This document shows, one piece after another, positions 48,011 to 60,700 of a stretch of 64,000 nt of DNA; within the stretch, counting starts at the first letter, position 1, and every line of letters begins with the position of its first letter. Source of the DNA: Branchiostoma floridae (Eukaryota; Chordata; Leptocardii; Amphioxiformes; Branchiostomatidae). The position numbers and the translations under genes are program-made. The stretch is from assembly GCF_000003815.2 (NCBI RefSeq), contig NC_049982.1, positions 5,485,105 to 5,549,104 of the forward strand. Reading direction: 5' to 3'. The notes beneath the pieces were generated by a model. It had not been told where the DNA came from. It saw nothing but the letters and a program-made list of their open reading frames with translations, and did not search any database.

Positions 48011-49750
48011 ATGGCTTCCACCGCAGATCTCGTGCCGGTGCCGACGAGAAGGTGCCCCTCCTGCCGCCCATGTGGTCCCAACTGGGTGACCAAGTGGCTC
48101 GGAAGGCGCTTGGGGAAAACTCTCTCCCAGCAGGCCGTGGTCGCCATCGCTGTTTGCGTCACGGTCTGCGTCGCCGTCGGCTCGTTCCTGGCCTTCCAAG
48201 ACGCCATGTCAAGCTGCGAGGACAAATCGGAGTCCCTGCTGATCATTCTCACCGTCTGCGTCTACCTCGGGATCCCCTGTCTCGCTGCTATCGTCTTCGC
48301 CATCCGCCGGGATCCCTTCATGTCGGCAAACGGCAGCGACGGAGTGTTTGGGACCGAAGGCTTGGAACTGTCTCTGGTTTTCGCGTCAATCGTTCTGCCA
48401 GCGCCCGGCTGCGTTGCTCTGGACGTCGCCTTCTTCCTGCTCGTCGGTTCCTGCTTCCATCGCGATCGACACTTCACCTTGTCCCTGCCCGGCTATGGAA
48501 ACAGCCTGGCGTTCCACGTGGGCAGGTTGGTCTTCGTGGTTGCCCAGACGGCGATGTTCGGCTGGTGCTTCAGGACCAGGAGCTTCGCCAGGCAGAAAGT
48601 CTACACGGCTCTGCTCTTCACGGTCGTCGCCATGGCGAACTTGGCATCTTGGTTCTACGAAATCGTGGACAGGCCGTCCGTCCTGTGCACCAACGACAAC
48701 ACTTGCTGGGACGCCGCCGTCCCTAAAGTGAACGAATGCCCCGACGCAAACGACGTTTTGACTGTGGAACACTGTACCTTTGTGAAGTTTCAGCTGTACT
48801 GTCAGCCGCTTGTCGCGACGTTTGCCCTCCTCTCCCTTCCGACGATGTACCACATGTGGTGCAAAGCACGCGAGGGGGTGTTGGAGAACACCGCCGAGAC
48901 GCGCCCCGGACAGCCGAATGTCTCCGACCGGCGTCGAGGCGCCGGCGCGTCAGGGAAGTTGTTCTTGGTGACCGTTGCTGTTCTCTCCGTCACCTTGTGG
49001 GTCATCGCTCACCAGGCGACCACGGTGTCGGGCACGGCGGACTACTACAAGGTCGTTCTCTACTACTCCTTCAAGGTACTGTACTTCTCCTTGTTTATAA
49101 TGTCGACCCTAGCGGGATGCGCCCGCACCCGAGCCGTCGGTCAGCCCGAGTATCGGACCCGCGCCGCCGACGTCTTGGTGCTCCTCCTCAGCGCGGTGGG
49201 ACTGTTGGCGCTCGCTGGAAGGGTGTTGTGGGGAGTCGGCAGTCTGGCACCCAATAGTCATACGCTTATACAACAAGGCTGTACATATGACATAATGGAA
49301 GGCGACTTCCATAAACTAAAAGCCGTCCTCATCACAGACGTTGTGCTGACTTTGGCGCAACTCATTCTCCAGACGACGGTCCTGGTCTCAGCCACGACTC
49401 ACAAGCAACTGGAAGGCGGCGTGGAATCCCAGTACGGTCTCCTCTGCCTCTTCAACTTCTGCGTCTGGATCAACGGGAGTTTCTTCGAGGCGCAGTCCAC
49501 GCCCCTGACGACGTGCTACACCACACCTGTGCAGCGAGCGGCGTTCGGGTATGGCGACTGGAACGTGTTCTTACATCTGCTGCAGCCGCTCTGCGTGTTC
49601 TACTGGCTCTGGTCCTTCCTGCTCATGGTACGGCTGCTCTTACGGAGGGTGCGCCTGGGTTTGGTGACGGCCACCGAAACCGTGCACCGCCAGCGCAGGC
49701 CGGCTGTATCCGCGTCCTTGGACTCCCTCATCCGAGAAACGCTCACTTAA
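48011..49750 (+). CDS. Otopetrin-like 12-transmembrane protein, single exon
   Basis: This is a 579-residue frame from ATG 48011 to TAA 49748-49750, with no intron and G+C-rich codons unlike the AT-rich flanks. Hydrophobic segments lie at about 42-62, 75-98, 118-148 (possibly reentrant), 166-187, 196-219, 262-281, 316-335, 345-370, 385-408, 433-459, 475-493 and 518-545, the twelve expected of otopetrin proton channels. Family-like signatures are a QT-containing fourth helix, NLASWFYEIV in the fifth, and a C-terminal pair FNFCVWINGSFFE then LLQPLCVFYWLWS, recalling otopetrin NLxxWxxDSFxE and the closing PLCVFYRFHS. Cysteines in the loop at about 225-255 suggest an extracellular disulfide. It probably sits at the plasma membrane and conducts protons. 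The subfamily is not resolved, and a distant multi-pass family remains possible. Confidence 0.65.
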   Translation: MASTADLVPVPTRRCPSCRPCGPNWVTKWLGRRLGKTLSQQAVVAIAVCVTVCVAVGSFLAFQDAMSSCEDKSESLLIILTVCVYLGIPCLAAIVFAIRRDPFMSANGSDGVFGTEGLELSLVFASIVLPAPGCVALDVAFFLLVGSCFHRDRHFTLSLPGYGNSLAFHVGRLVFVVAQTAMFGWCFRTRSFARQKVYTALLFTVVAMANLASWFYEIVDRPSVLCTNDNTCWDAAVPKVNECPDANDVLTVEHCTFVKFQLYCQPLVATFALLSLPTMYHMWCKAREGVLENTAETRPGQPNVSDRRRGAGASGKLFLVTVAVLSVTLWVIAHQATTVSGTADYYKVVLYYSFKVLYFSLFIMSTLAGCARTRAVGQPEYRTRAADVLVLLLSAVGLLALAGRVLWGVGSLAPNSHTLIQQGCTYDIMEGDFHKLKAVLITDVVLTLAQLILQTTVLVSATTHKQLEGGVESQYGLLCLFNFCVWINGSFFEAQSTPLTTCYTTPVQRAAFGYGDWNVFLHLLQPLCVFYWLWSFLLMVRLLLRRVRLGLVTATETVHRQRRPAVSASLDSLIRETLT

Positions 49751-50081
49751 GCTAAGAGCACAACCTGCATGCCGTACGTACAAATACGTGCTGTCTACGT
49801 GCCAAAACGTGGGCACTCTTTTGGGATCCGTAAGTGTTTAAGTACCGCCTCCGTCGTCCATACGAACTCGTAGGGAATCTGACGGACTTTGGATCACGCA
49901 GACACGCCGTAGAACATAACGTACAAATCTTTGTGTGCCGTGCGTTAGCGTACTCCCTCCCTGCTCTTGCCAGTCGTTCCCACATTTTCAGAAATACATG
50001 GCGGACGTGGCCACCGCAAAAAAAAAAAAAAAAAAAAAACGTACGGACAAATTGCACGTACGGCGGGTTGTGCTCTTAGCT
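49750..50081. mobile_element. MITE with TTA target duplication, inserted at the otopetrin-like stop codon
   Basis: The ends AGCTAAGAGCACAACC and GGTTGTGCTCTTAGCT are perfect inverts, flanked by TTA at 49747-49749 and 50082-50084. The interior contains further inverted words (GTACG, CCGTAC) and an A21 run near 50019-50039. A 3-bp TTA duplication is typical of PIF/Harbinger-type elements. There is no transposase. Confidence 0.85.
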
Positions 50082-53000
50082 TTACACCCATAACAGAAAG
50101 GACGCACGATGTTTGATATTATAATACATGTACATTGTACTATTACCACAAAGGGGAATTCTATCCGTACGGCGCTTATTTTGCCTGTGAAGCGTCTCTT
50201 AAATGCCATGATGTGTACCGATGACCTTCCAGTTGAGCGTCTACAAAAGGTTCCACCCAAAGAAAAGGAATACTATGTGCATTTTTTGGTTTAACAGATT
50301 TAAGTGTTACGAAACCTTGCTTTGCTAAACTTTCTGAGTGATTTTGCAGACAAAGTACAAGACTTGGAAGACAATTTAATGGTTTTACTCATGGGTGTAT
50401 ATTTCTAATACAACTGTTCATATCAAACATAGGTATCATAATCTAATCAATATAAATATACAGTATTATAATTGTTACAAGTGCAGATACATACAGGCGA
50501 GATGTGCCATACATCTTACAAGAGCTTGGTTGTGTGAGTTTGTGATATTTATCTATCCGTTTCATTATCAAATCTAGATATACACAGACTGAACATTCGG
50601 ACTGTTCCATTAAAAATAGAGGTGGCTGGTTGGAAAAAAATCGTCTAATTCGATTCTACTCTGATTGTTCCATCCAGTAAATCACACGTCTTTCATTCCT
50701 CAAATCAGCAGCACCCCTCTGATACCGAAATGGAATAGTCCATACATCAATACTGTGTCTTTCATGTAAGTTACAATCCATACAATTATTATGGCCACTT
50801 CTGTTTATATTACAGAAGTAAGAGCTCGTTCAATGCTTACAACAATGGCAGACAGTTGGCATACATTTATCTTGCTCTGATTTTCAAACTGTGGGATGTA
50901 CTTTTATTTACATCATCCGAAGAGAAAGGAGTGTACTAAATACATGAGCTACCCCTTTTCACTAGCCTAGAATTGTGAATTGTAAAACTTAATGAACAAA
51001 AGCAGCTATTGAGGCAATTTTAAAATGCCTTTAAGTTTACAGTTGGTCCCTTCAAACTTCTAATACCCTGATTACCCATTTTGATGACACTCTATTAATC
51101 GTTCAATTTGTCAACCTTGATTGCCATAATACGTTAAACCTTTCACCACCAAACGTCTTCTTCCAAGGTTACATCATTGTAACAATGACATAAATTTGTC
51201 TAGATCTCATTTATTGACAATTTATTAGGGGCATTCAAACCAACTGACTGAAGGTTAACCTGACTAGTGACTCATTTGCAATGATGTCCTATTTTACCCT
51301 AATAAATAACTTTCTTCATATCAGGCATATTACATTCACTTCACATTTCCAAAATTTTAAGATACTTATAGTTATACATAAGTGTATCGAGAATAACTAC
51401 TATGAAGGACAAAACTTTTTAATCCAGGTTTATACAATGCATTGTGGAACTGGCATCAGAAATGTTTTCACAGTCAAAATATGACCTATGTCTTCTTTCA
51501 TGTCTGTCTGTTGCTATGACAATTTGGCTGGTGCTGCACTGATTGGCTAAAGACCATGTGACTTCTTTGTTGGCTCAAAGTGTAGTGATTTTGGCATAAC
51601 AGTGATTTTGAAATAGTTACGATACATGTTAGAATATCATAAAGCTATCCCTTCTATTGGCAAGTGCACAAGCATAGTATATATTACATCATCATATTAT
51701 AGACTAAGAGATACTTAACTTACTTGGAAGACTGTGCATTGTAGACAAGACTGGCACTACACCTAATGGTATTACATGATTCATCACAATTTAAAATGTA
51801 CTATGAATGAACATCATATGTTACCTAGCAAATAAAGCCAGAACATGTATGTTTTCACAAAGTATCATCATCTATATATCATAAAATGGTGTAAAAAATT
51901 CATGACTGTTATGCAATGTTTCCAGATGATTTGTTTTATATAAATCAAAGCTTCTTTTCATTGGTATCATAAAAGCTACTTTAATTTTTCTGGGTGACCA
52001 ATAGAGCATTCATTGACGAGAACCAGTCAACATATGAGCAGAGCAATGCTGTAACTGTGCGCTATGCATTCCTACTGCTTTACTGTGTTACCTTTGAAAG
52101 TTTTAGTATATCAACCTTCATTTTTGCAGAGATCCATATGGCTGGACCTGTTGTTAATGTGATAAACATAGGAGCATGTAGGGTAAAGACAGGGAAAGAC
52201 CACTAATTCTTTTCCTGTAAATATCCCCATCTCTCAATTTTAAATTTTATTTTCCTGAAGGCAGTTAGGAAGTTCTATTTTCTTGCCCTGACATCCCTGA
52301 TGATCCTTCATAGTCCATATTGACAGTCCATTCGTAGGTGGCAACTAACAGATTGAACAGCCAACTAAAATGATACTGTTGCCACCAAAAATACACTTTT
52401 AAAATACTTTGTATTATCTACATGGTTATCACTTTCTGTACATCTTTCTTTCACAGATGCCCTGCATCATATTATCACTTTCTGTGTCAACTAAAATTAA
52501 AGTCTGGGGCTTTCAACAGAATTCTGGCAAGTACAACATATTGACTACAATATTTGATTTCAAGATTAAAATACCAACAAGGAATCTTAAAACATTTCTT
52601 TAACCTCAAGCAAACTGAAGTAGCTGTATGGCTACAATTTCTATTTGTTAGCATTAGGTAGCAGGGAGAAGGCTGACATAATCTTTGTTACAGGCGAGTT
52701 GTTTTGAGAAGTGCATGAACCGGGGGTCTCTCCATGCAGACCGTGGTTCAGATGATTGTCACCTGGATGTCGTCTTTCAGAATCCACGTCGGGTGCTCAG
52801 AAATAGGTTCTATGGAGGAAATCAAAATATAATATCAGATCTAGATTGCACACTAGATAATTTATACAGCATTGGTAGGCAACTTGGCATTGGTTTGCCA
52901 GATATGGAAAATTGAATAAACCTGTCAAAAAGGGTCAATCAATCATTCAATAACAAAAAAAATATATGGTGTTTCAGGCATTTAGAATACCACAACGATA

Positions 53001-54715
53001 TATGAAAACATTTTGAAAAGTCGAAATGAGTACAGCAAAGAATTATTCCTAAAAGTAGTATCCGCCAGCAAAAAAGCCATCAGCAAATAAGACATTGTGC
53101 TGTGTAAAGGGAAGGGCTGTCAACAAGATGGGAATGGAGGGATGGGAGTAGGGGAACCAGGTACTAGCATAAGATTGGAGAAATTGGATCGGAGAATGGG
53201 CCACAAGTTAAGGCACAATGGGTATTTCTTCAGGTTAATTGAGGACAGACAATGGATTTCAAAGACTTCTTAAAGTGGGTGGGGTGTGTGTATGTGTGTA
53301 AACAGTTTGCATGACTGAACGAACTCAAACAGGCTTCTAAGATTATTTTTCTTTCATTTGTCATTTTCAACTTACCTGTGCCATTATATAAAAGAGATAA
53401 TCCCTGCCTGTATTTATTGTACTTCACATTCCCAATATGTTTATTTTGAATTTCCCAATTCACATACTAATCACCATGGGACTCTGGTCCATCCTGAAAA
53501 TTTCTAAAATGCTGTAGATGTTTTAAAGAAGTCCTGTAGACACATTTGGTACGTTTTTGGTTCTCCTCCATACCACCTCTCCATCTCCGCATGCAGCCCT
53601 TCCCCTTACACAGTCCAAGTGTACACATGCTCATACTTGCATAGGAGCGGGGCTACCAGTCCAACTACTTAGTAGCACTATGGGTAGTGGTGTTTCTATG
53701 CAAGTGTGGGACACATGTACAAGAAAGCAGAGGCAAAGAGATGTGGGAAAAACTCAACCCAAAGGTCAATAAATTCTCCATTGAGAAATTTGGACTGACT
53801 TTGCAAATAAACTCACTCTAAATGAAGAAAAAAATGTGCAGCAATGCACCTCCTTGACCAAGGAAGACTAATTTTGTAGTTCTATGAATGAAGATGTTAC
53901 AAGGTTTTCCCATCTCTGCAAAAAATACACTAAACACCACACCAAGCTACACCACAAACTAGCTCTAAAGCACAGCAAACCAGCCTTTTACAGTGCAAGC
54001 TACGCAGCATAACAGAGTCACCCTATAATGTGATCATTGTATTGTAGCCACAAGCAAAACAGTCATGTTAGAATGTTGTGCAGATGTGCAAGCCAGAGCA
54101 GTGCGTTCTTACCCTCTTGAATGTCTCCCGTGGCGAGAGTGTGGGTTAGTTTCTTCCTACAACAACAGTCACAACTTTGAGTGCAGCAAACACAAAGGAG
54201 TTATAAAGACAGACTGTGCAAAAGGTGTATAACGTAGGACTGTTCCATTCAAAAACAACTGGGAGGGGTGGGATGGATGGATAGGAAATCTTTTAAAAGA
54301 CTGAAGGATAAAAGTAAAGAAAACATAGAAGTTGTAGTGTATATTAAGGAAAATGTATTGTAAAGAAGGATCAACATTGGGGATTGGGGAAGAAAGTAGA
54401 TGTGAGATCCTGAAATGGAGTGATGTATTTTCCTTTCCTGCACCCCTCCTAGTGTGTAATGGAAGAGCCCACAGTATACTACACTACAAACTACTGCATG
54501 AGCATGTGTACACAAAACCATGGTTAAATGTTAGTGGTTCAGTAAACAAAAGAACACAAAAGATTGTTGAATGTGCAGTTTGTGGATTATGTCATGACAG
54601 CATGATGTTGAAACAAGTGTCATCAAGTGACAGCAAATAAAGGACACAACAAGCTCCTCGCCTGTAGAGTTGCCAAAAAAGTAATGACACTGACGAGGAG
54701 TCACTGTCACACCAC
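50082..54715. other. AT-rich intergenic DNA, includes putative harmonin 3' UTR
   Basis: I see no conserved protein here apart from one weak candidate exon at 52694. The stretch just below 54716 must contain the 3' UTR of the leftward harmonin transcript. On that strand an AATAAA occurs at 53417-53412, about 1.3 kb past the stop. Confidence 0.4.
52694..52915 (+). CDS. Candidate terminal exon of an unknown rightward gene
   Basis: An acceptor-like TTTGTTACAG opens a 73-codon frame ending in TGA, which overlaps an AATAAA signal at 52915-52920. The peptide is polar (NPRRVLRNRFYGGNQNIISD ... YSIGRQLGIGLPDMEN), not low-complexity, and unlike any family I recognise. No convincing upstream exon was found, so it may be spurious. 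Confidence 0.2.
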   Translation, partial: ASCFEKCMNRGSLHADRGSDDCHLDVVFQNPRRVLRNRFYGGNQNIISDLDCTLDNLYSIGRQLGIGLPDMEN

Positions 54716-57700
54716 TTACACTTCGTCCTCGTATGCTTTAGGTGGGGCAACAGCGATCACAAGTGTCACGGAATCCTGTAAAAAACAAGGCACATCCAAT
54801 TAGAACTCTTCGAGCATCTTACCTAATAGTTGATAATGCATACGTGTCTATGCAGTTACTCTACTTGATGCCTTTTACAGGCTTAGTCTTATAAGTGCAC
54901 ATCGGACCATACATCTACAACTCCTGGACCAGTATCATTATCAAAGCTTTGAGAATGCATTATCATGATATTCAGTTGCACATCATGATATGCAGAAGCA
55001 CATGAATGTGCAGTACTGTTGCACATCTAAACTGGAACACAATTTTTACAGGCTTTGAGAGGCATAATAACATGATATGCAAGACCTTCATCTGGATGAG
55101 CAGTGTAGCACATCAGGAAATGCAGTGGCACAGGTAGGGTATAAATGATCCGGAAAAAGGTTTATAGATCTGCCCCTTACCCCTGTAGCCTTCATCTCCT
55201 CCCTTAAGATCTCCTGAGCTCGGGCAAGTTTGATATCCAGCATGGTGCGGCCATTACAGTTCATGATCTGGTCTCCCTTGTACAGGCCACCTGTCAAACA
55301 TCATACATACACACCGTTAGGATCATAAGGTTAGGGGTTTGAATCCTGGGTTTGTTAGCTTGATGTCCAGCATGTGGTGCAGCTGTTACAGTTCATAATC
55401 TCCCTTGTACAATTCCCACAAAAAATATCACTGGGGTTGTATAGTTGTGGGTTCAAATCCAAGCGTAACTGAAAAAATTATCCCTGCAATCTAGTCTAAA
55501 TGTAGGGATTATTCGAAAGACTTTAGTTTAAAAAATAATCCAAATCCTTTTTAAAATAAAATGACATAAATTGCACACCAAACGAGTGTTACAACAACCT
55601 CCTAAAGACAAACCATGCAATGCAATATGGTACAGGTAACAGTGGCAATCCTTAAGATGATGATTGTGTAGCTATAAGGACAGAGCGTGCTCCCCACATC
55701 ATCCTCACCATGTTTGTGTGCCAGACCTCCCTCCCACACCTCTGTAATGATGACCTTTCCCCCCAGCACAGAGTCGATCCCTCCTTCCACCGTCACACCC
55801 AGGTCTGTGTCCTGGAAACAAACAAAAGACTTAAAGGACTCGCATGTCTATCAAAGAAAACTTGCTCAAAAATTGTCTATCAAAGAAATCTTATCAAGCA
55901 TCAATCTTACAATATTAAAGATGTATAGACTGTGTGTCAAGCACTGGCGCATATTCAATCAACCACCATTGAGATGTAGAATTATTAACTTAAACTCAAA
56001 GCAATTGTGCGTGTGAAATTTCTACAGAATCTGTCCTAACTATTTCATAGATACCAAAACTTTTTTTCCAAACTATTTGCAATGAATAAAGTAATTGGTA
56101 TGACATTCAAAATATTGAATAATTCCTCATGCAGTCCTCACCTTCTCCTTTTTGATCTTGATCATCCTGATCTCCCTCCCTGCAATCTGAGGTTTGGTGA
56201 ACTGTGAAGGAGACAAACCATTGGAAATGTGTATGCACATTTTCAGATTTCCTCACGTTATCAAGTATACATGTGTACCTACAAGTCAAGCAAATAAACT
56301 GATCTATAAATATTCGTATGAAACATATCTTTGCTAAATACACCACATCAAGTACCAAGGATTTTGATAAATAAATTCATTAATTGTGATCATGGTAAAC
56401 AAGAGTTACTAGTAAACATCTACGAGTTTGTTGAAGTACATGTACTAAGCATTTTGCACATTACTTTCTCTACTCTTAAACACTATGGTTAAGTCCAACT
56501 TTTAACAGTAAGCATAAAAAAGAGGGACTGACCAGACTTGCAGGATCAAACTTCTCTGGCGACAGTTTGTCCTGGCCGATTCTGGAGGGCGTTCTTCTTA
56601 CCTAGAAACACACGGAATCTTACAACTTTTTTAGACATGGCAGATGGGGCAAATTCTTTTGGAGATGTTTTGATCGAATTTGTATGAATGTGATCATAAG
56701 AAATTTCACTTCTTTCAAGAGGGCTTTCACAATGTACACCTGTGTAATACATACGGTTTCTAGACGAAATACTGATTCAGAAATAGATTATACAACCTAC
56801 AATCTTGTGTCATCAACTCATTTGTCAGTTTGTTTATGCTCTAATTATAAAACTTCTTAAATGCGCATGGAGGCAGAGGACAGAAAAGCTGACAGTGCAA
56901 GAAGACAGAAACGTAAAAAGATTACTACTACCAGTTACAGTAACAAACAGTTATGATCATAACTCTGACTCTTTCACAGACCTTACACTCAAGTACAGGT
57001 TTTGGAGGAGATGGAACAGAAAAAAAATCATGTAAGATTAAACTTATGGTGTTGTTAACAGATAAATCTTAGAATCTTCCTTCAGATTAAAAAAAATCCT
57101 GCTAGATTATCTAGTATGATTACATGTATATGTATTCTTAAACTAGTGTCAAATGTTCTGTCCTTCATCGAAAACGAAAGAGACAGATTTTGTTGTGCCA
57201 TCCTGGACTAAAATATGTTTTATTCAGACATGTTAAAAATCTGGTGACTCTAAAACACAGGGTGAACACCTGGAATCAGCCGCACATACTGCTCATGATA
57301 AATCTTTTATTCTACCTGATACAAGTATAATCTCATCTTTGGCAGGATACCGAGTAAAACAATTTCACATATGGCATCTACTGACTGTGCTTCATTAATT
57401 ACATGTCATAGGTTTAAAACATCTTGAATTCGCACCACCGGGAAAAGATACATCCGTCAGTCAGGCAAATTTCAACCTTTTAGACCCTAGATCTCTACAT
57501 CATTCTGAAGATTGAAATATGGATTTATCTATAAATGTAATTGTAAGTTGGATCCATGGCTTTCATTGTTGTTTTACTTCATTTTTTTTACAAGTGACTT
57601 TGAGCTGAACTCCACATCAACTACTAATAGAAAATATTAACATCCACAATCATATATAAAATCTTACTCAGCTCTATAGTGGCACAAGTTCACATGGACT

Positions 57701-60700
57701 AGCTTAAAATGGCATCTTTTCTTTCTATAGACTACTTCTATGGGTGACACCTTTTTTTGGAAGACACTAAGACCTGAACTTCCATCCCATATTCATTTCC
57801 ATACTTGCATTGCAGTATCATGATATAATCTCATGTCATTTTTGTTAAAAAGAATTTTTCCTGCTAGAGTATATGTGCAACAACTGCATATGATGAAATA
57901 TAATAAAATTAGCAGTCGCAGTATTTCTCCGTAGTACTACATACAATATGCTGTGTTATAATGCAGTTTTAATTCAAACGAGGGTTTGAGTATGCTTTGG
58001 TCTTAATTTAGCAACAGTTACAGGACTCTAAAAGAACGTGTTGACTTCTCAGAGGCTATAAAATTTATGTGAAGACATCTAGCCGCTTTCTATGGCCACC
58101 ACCTACTTACAATAAAACCAGAAATCATCTTAAAACATCTTCATGTGTAGATCTAAGCTTAAGGATATTTGCCATATCTACAAAAGCCACCAGATACCTT
58201 AAAAGACACCCTTCATTAACTATAATTAGCATGATTGATGCATGCCAATCAACTGTACTTAACTTCAGCTGGGTTGGAGGGAGGCAGACTTATAAAGGGG
58301 AGGCTAGAGTCGAGTCATTCCCTCTCCTAGCACGTAAGTCTCACCCTGAAAACAGGAACCAGGTTGGACTGCAATTCTTTCTCTACAAACACTAGGAATA
58401 ACACTGAATCTTGAACAACAAAACATTGAAAAAAAGATCTGCAAACAAGTGTGGATTTGAGGGGATTGTTACTGGTTTAAAAGACAATTGTAAAAGATGC
58501 TGTAAGGGTTTTGTATTTTTTCTTTGAATGGTATATGCATGGTTAGAGCTGGGTTAAGTTAAACGGCAAACTTATAGGTGGGATGACTTGAAGCTTAAGG
58601 TTTAATGAGGTCAATGGTTAGTTTTCAGAACTGCCAGATATTGTCAACAAACTTACTTACACAGGATCAAGACCTGGTACATAACAAGTGGTTGCAAATT
58701 AAAACAATCTCAACTATCATGATGATAGCTTTTTTCTCTCTTGGACTGACAAAACCTGATGCAAATAAATATCATATATATGGAACCACTTTATCAAAAG
58801 AGAAGAGTAAAGTACAGTTTGAAAGAAAAGCAACAAAAAAAATCTGACTTAATACTATTGACAATACAGGGCAGTCAGTGAAGACATGGAGGGTACGAAT
58901 GGAAGGGTTGAAGCAAATAAAATTAGGTGCCAAAATGAAGACAGATAGAGTTAGACATGTTAGACGAGACAAGTGCAGAGTTTCGAATGCATCCTAACCA
59001 CCTCATTTGTGCAGTACAACTGCTCCCCCTAGCATGAGAGCTCTATAGTGCACCATACGTTTCCAGGATACATTTTTCCTCATATTCATAGTATTCCACA
59101 ATCAAGAAACATTCAATGTTTGTATCAATGAGATGGCTAGGGTGCATCACGTGATACAGGTTAACTTAACAATACAAATAAAATCATACACATTTTACTT
59201 TTTCATACATTCAAGTGATTCTTGCAAAGTGTGTTTACTATCGTATACGAACTACAAATAAATATGAACAACAGATGGAGTTAAAGATTTTCCAGCATAG
59301 AAGTACGTAGAACAACCACATCAATCAAATTAAGATAGAGTAAAGAAGTCATCAATCATAGTTCACATCACACAACTTTGAGAAACTAAACAATCAAAAG
59401 TCATTCAAATGCATAATTATGGTATTAAACCTTTCCCAATAGTACCTAATATTTTTGACAGGCACAGCCAGTGAACTCCCATATTAAGTCATTTCCAGAA
59501 ATTTGGGTATTTATCATTTAGTCAGAAGATACCTACTATTGTTGATCAATATGTTTCACTTCTATCATAATGTAAAAGACTCGATAGGGAGTCATTGATA
59601 AAAACCCCTGTGCAGCGCTGGAGCTCATGTAAGTTTTAGGAGGGCTGGGGATGAGGTTGGGTTTTCTCAGGTCCTTCTCTGCCACACATACATGATTATT
59701 GATTATATTGATAATTGATGATCATTCCTTACCCCCTGAGCAGCGCTGGGACTCATGTAAGTTTTAGGAGGACTGGGGATGAGGTTGGGTTTCTCAGGTC
59801 CTTCTCAGCTACACATACATGATTATTGATTATTACTTATTGATGAGTATAGACTTGTTCCTTACCCCCTGTGCAGCACTGGGACTCATGTAAGTTTTGG
59901 GAGGACTGGGGATGAGGTTGTTTTTCCTCATTATTGATTATTGCTTATTGATGAGTATAGTAAGACTTGTTCCTTACCCCCTGTGCTGTTTCATGTAAGT
60001 TTTGGGAGGGCTGGGGATGAGGTTAGGTTTCATCATTATTGATTACATTAATTATAGATAGATTATAGACTTGTTCCTTACCCCCTGTGCTGCGCTGGGA
60101 CTCATGTAAGTCTTAGGAGGGCTGGGGATGAGGTTGGGTTTTCTCAGGTCCTTCTCTGCCTCCTGACTGAGCCACTGCTGTTCCCGCTGGATCTCCCGCT
60201 CAGACTCCTTAGCCTCCTGCTGCAGACGGTGGATCCGCATGCGCTCCTCCTTCTCCTAAAGTAAGCATGTCTCACACTGTTAGTAAATCATTTAGATATT
60301 GCAGTCAGAGACTGCAGAGATCTTAATGGTGGGAACAAACATCACTGTCTCATATAATGTTAGTATCAAATACAGTACAAGCCAGTTAATTGCACAATGG
60401 ATTACTGCACACTTCTATTCATTGCACGGAATCTTTAAATTCTGAACTGGTGCAGTCCAGCTGGATTACTTAGCATTATCATACCACCCGGGAATTGCAC
60501 GAAATATGCTGGCAAATGGAGTGTGCAATCAAACAGCTTCTACTGTATTTGCAAACATGATGAAATTTTAGTGGTTGGCTGTGAAAGTCACTAAGTCATC
60601 AAGAATCACTGACAGTAATTATCATCAGTTCTTTTCCACCAAAACAGACATAAAACCACTGCACATTACTATTTACAAATTAAAGAAAGACTTGCATTCC

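Noticed and set aside
48347-48853. Alternative-frame ORFs over the otopetrin-like gene
   Set aside because: Expected in G+C-rich coding DNA; only the 579-codon frame has the membrane-protein pattern.
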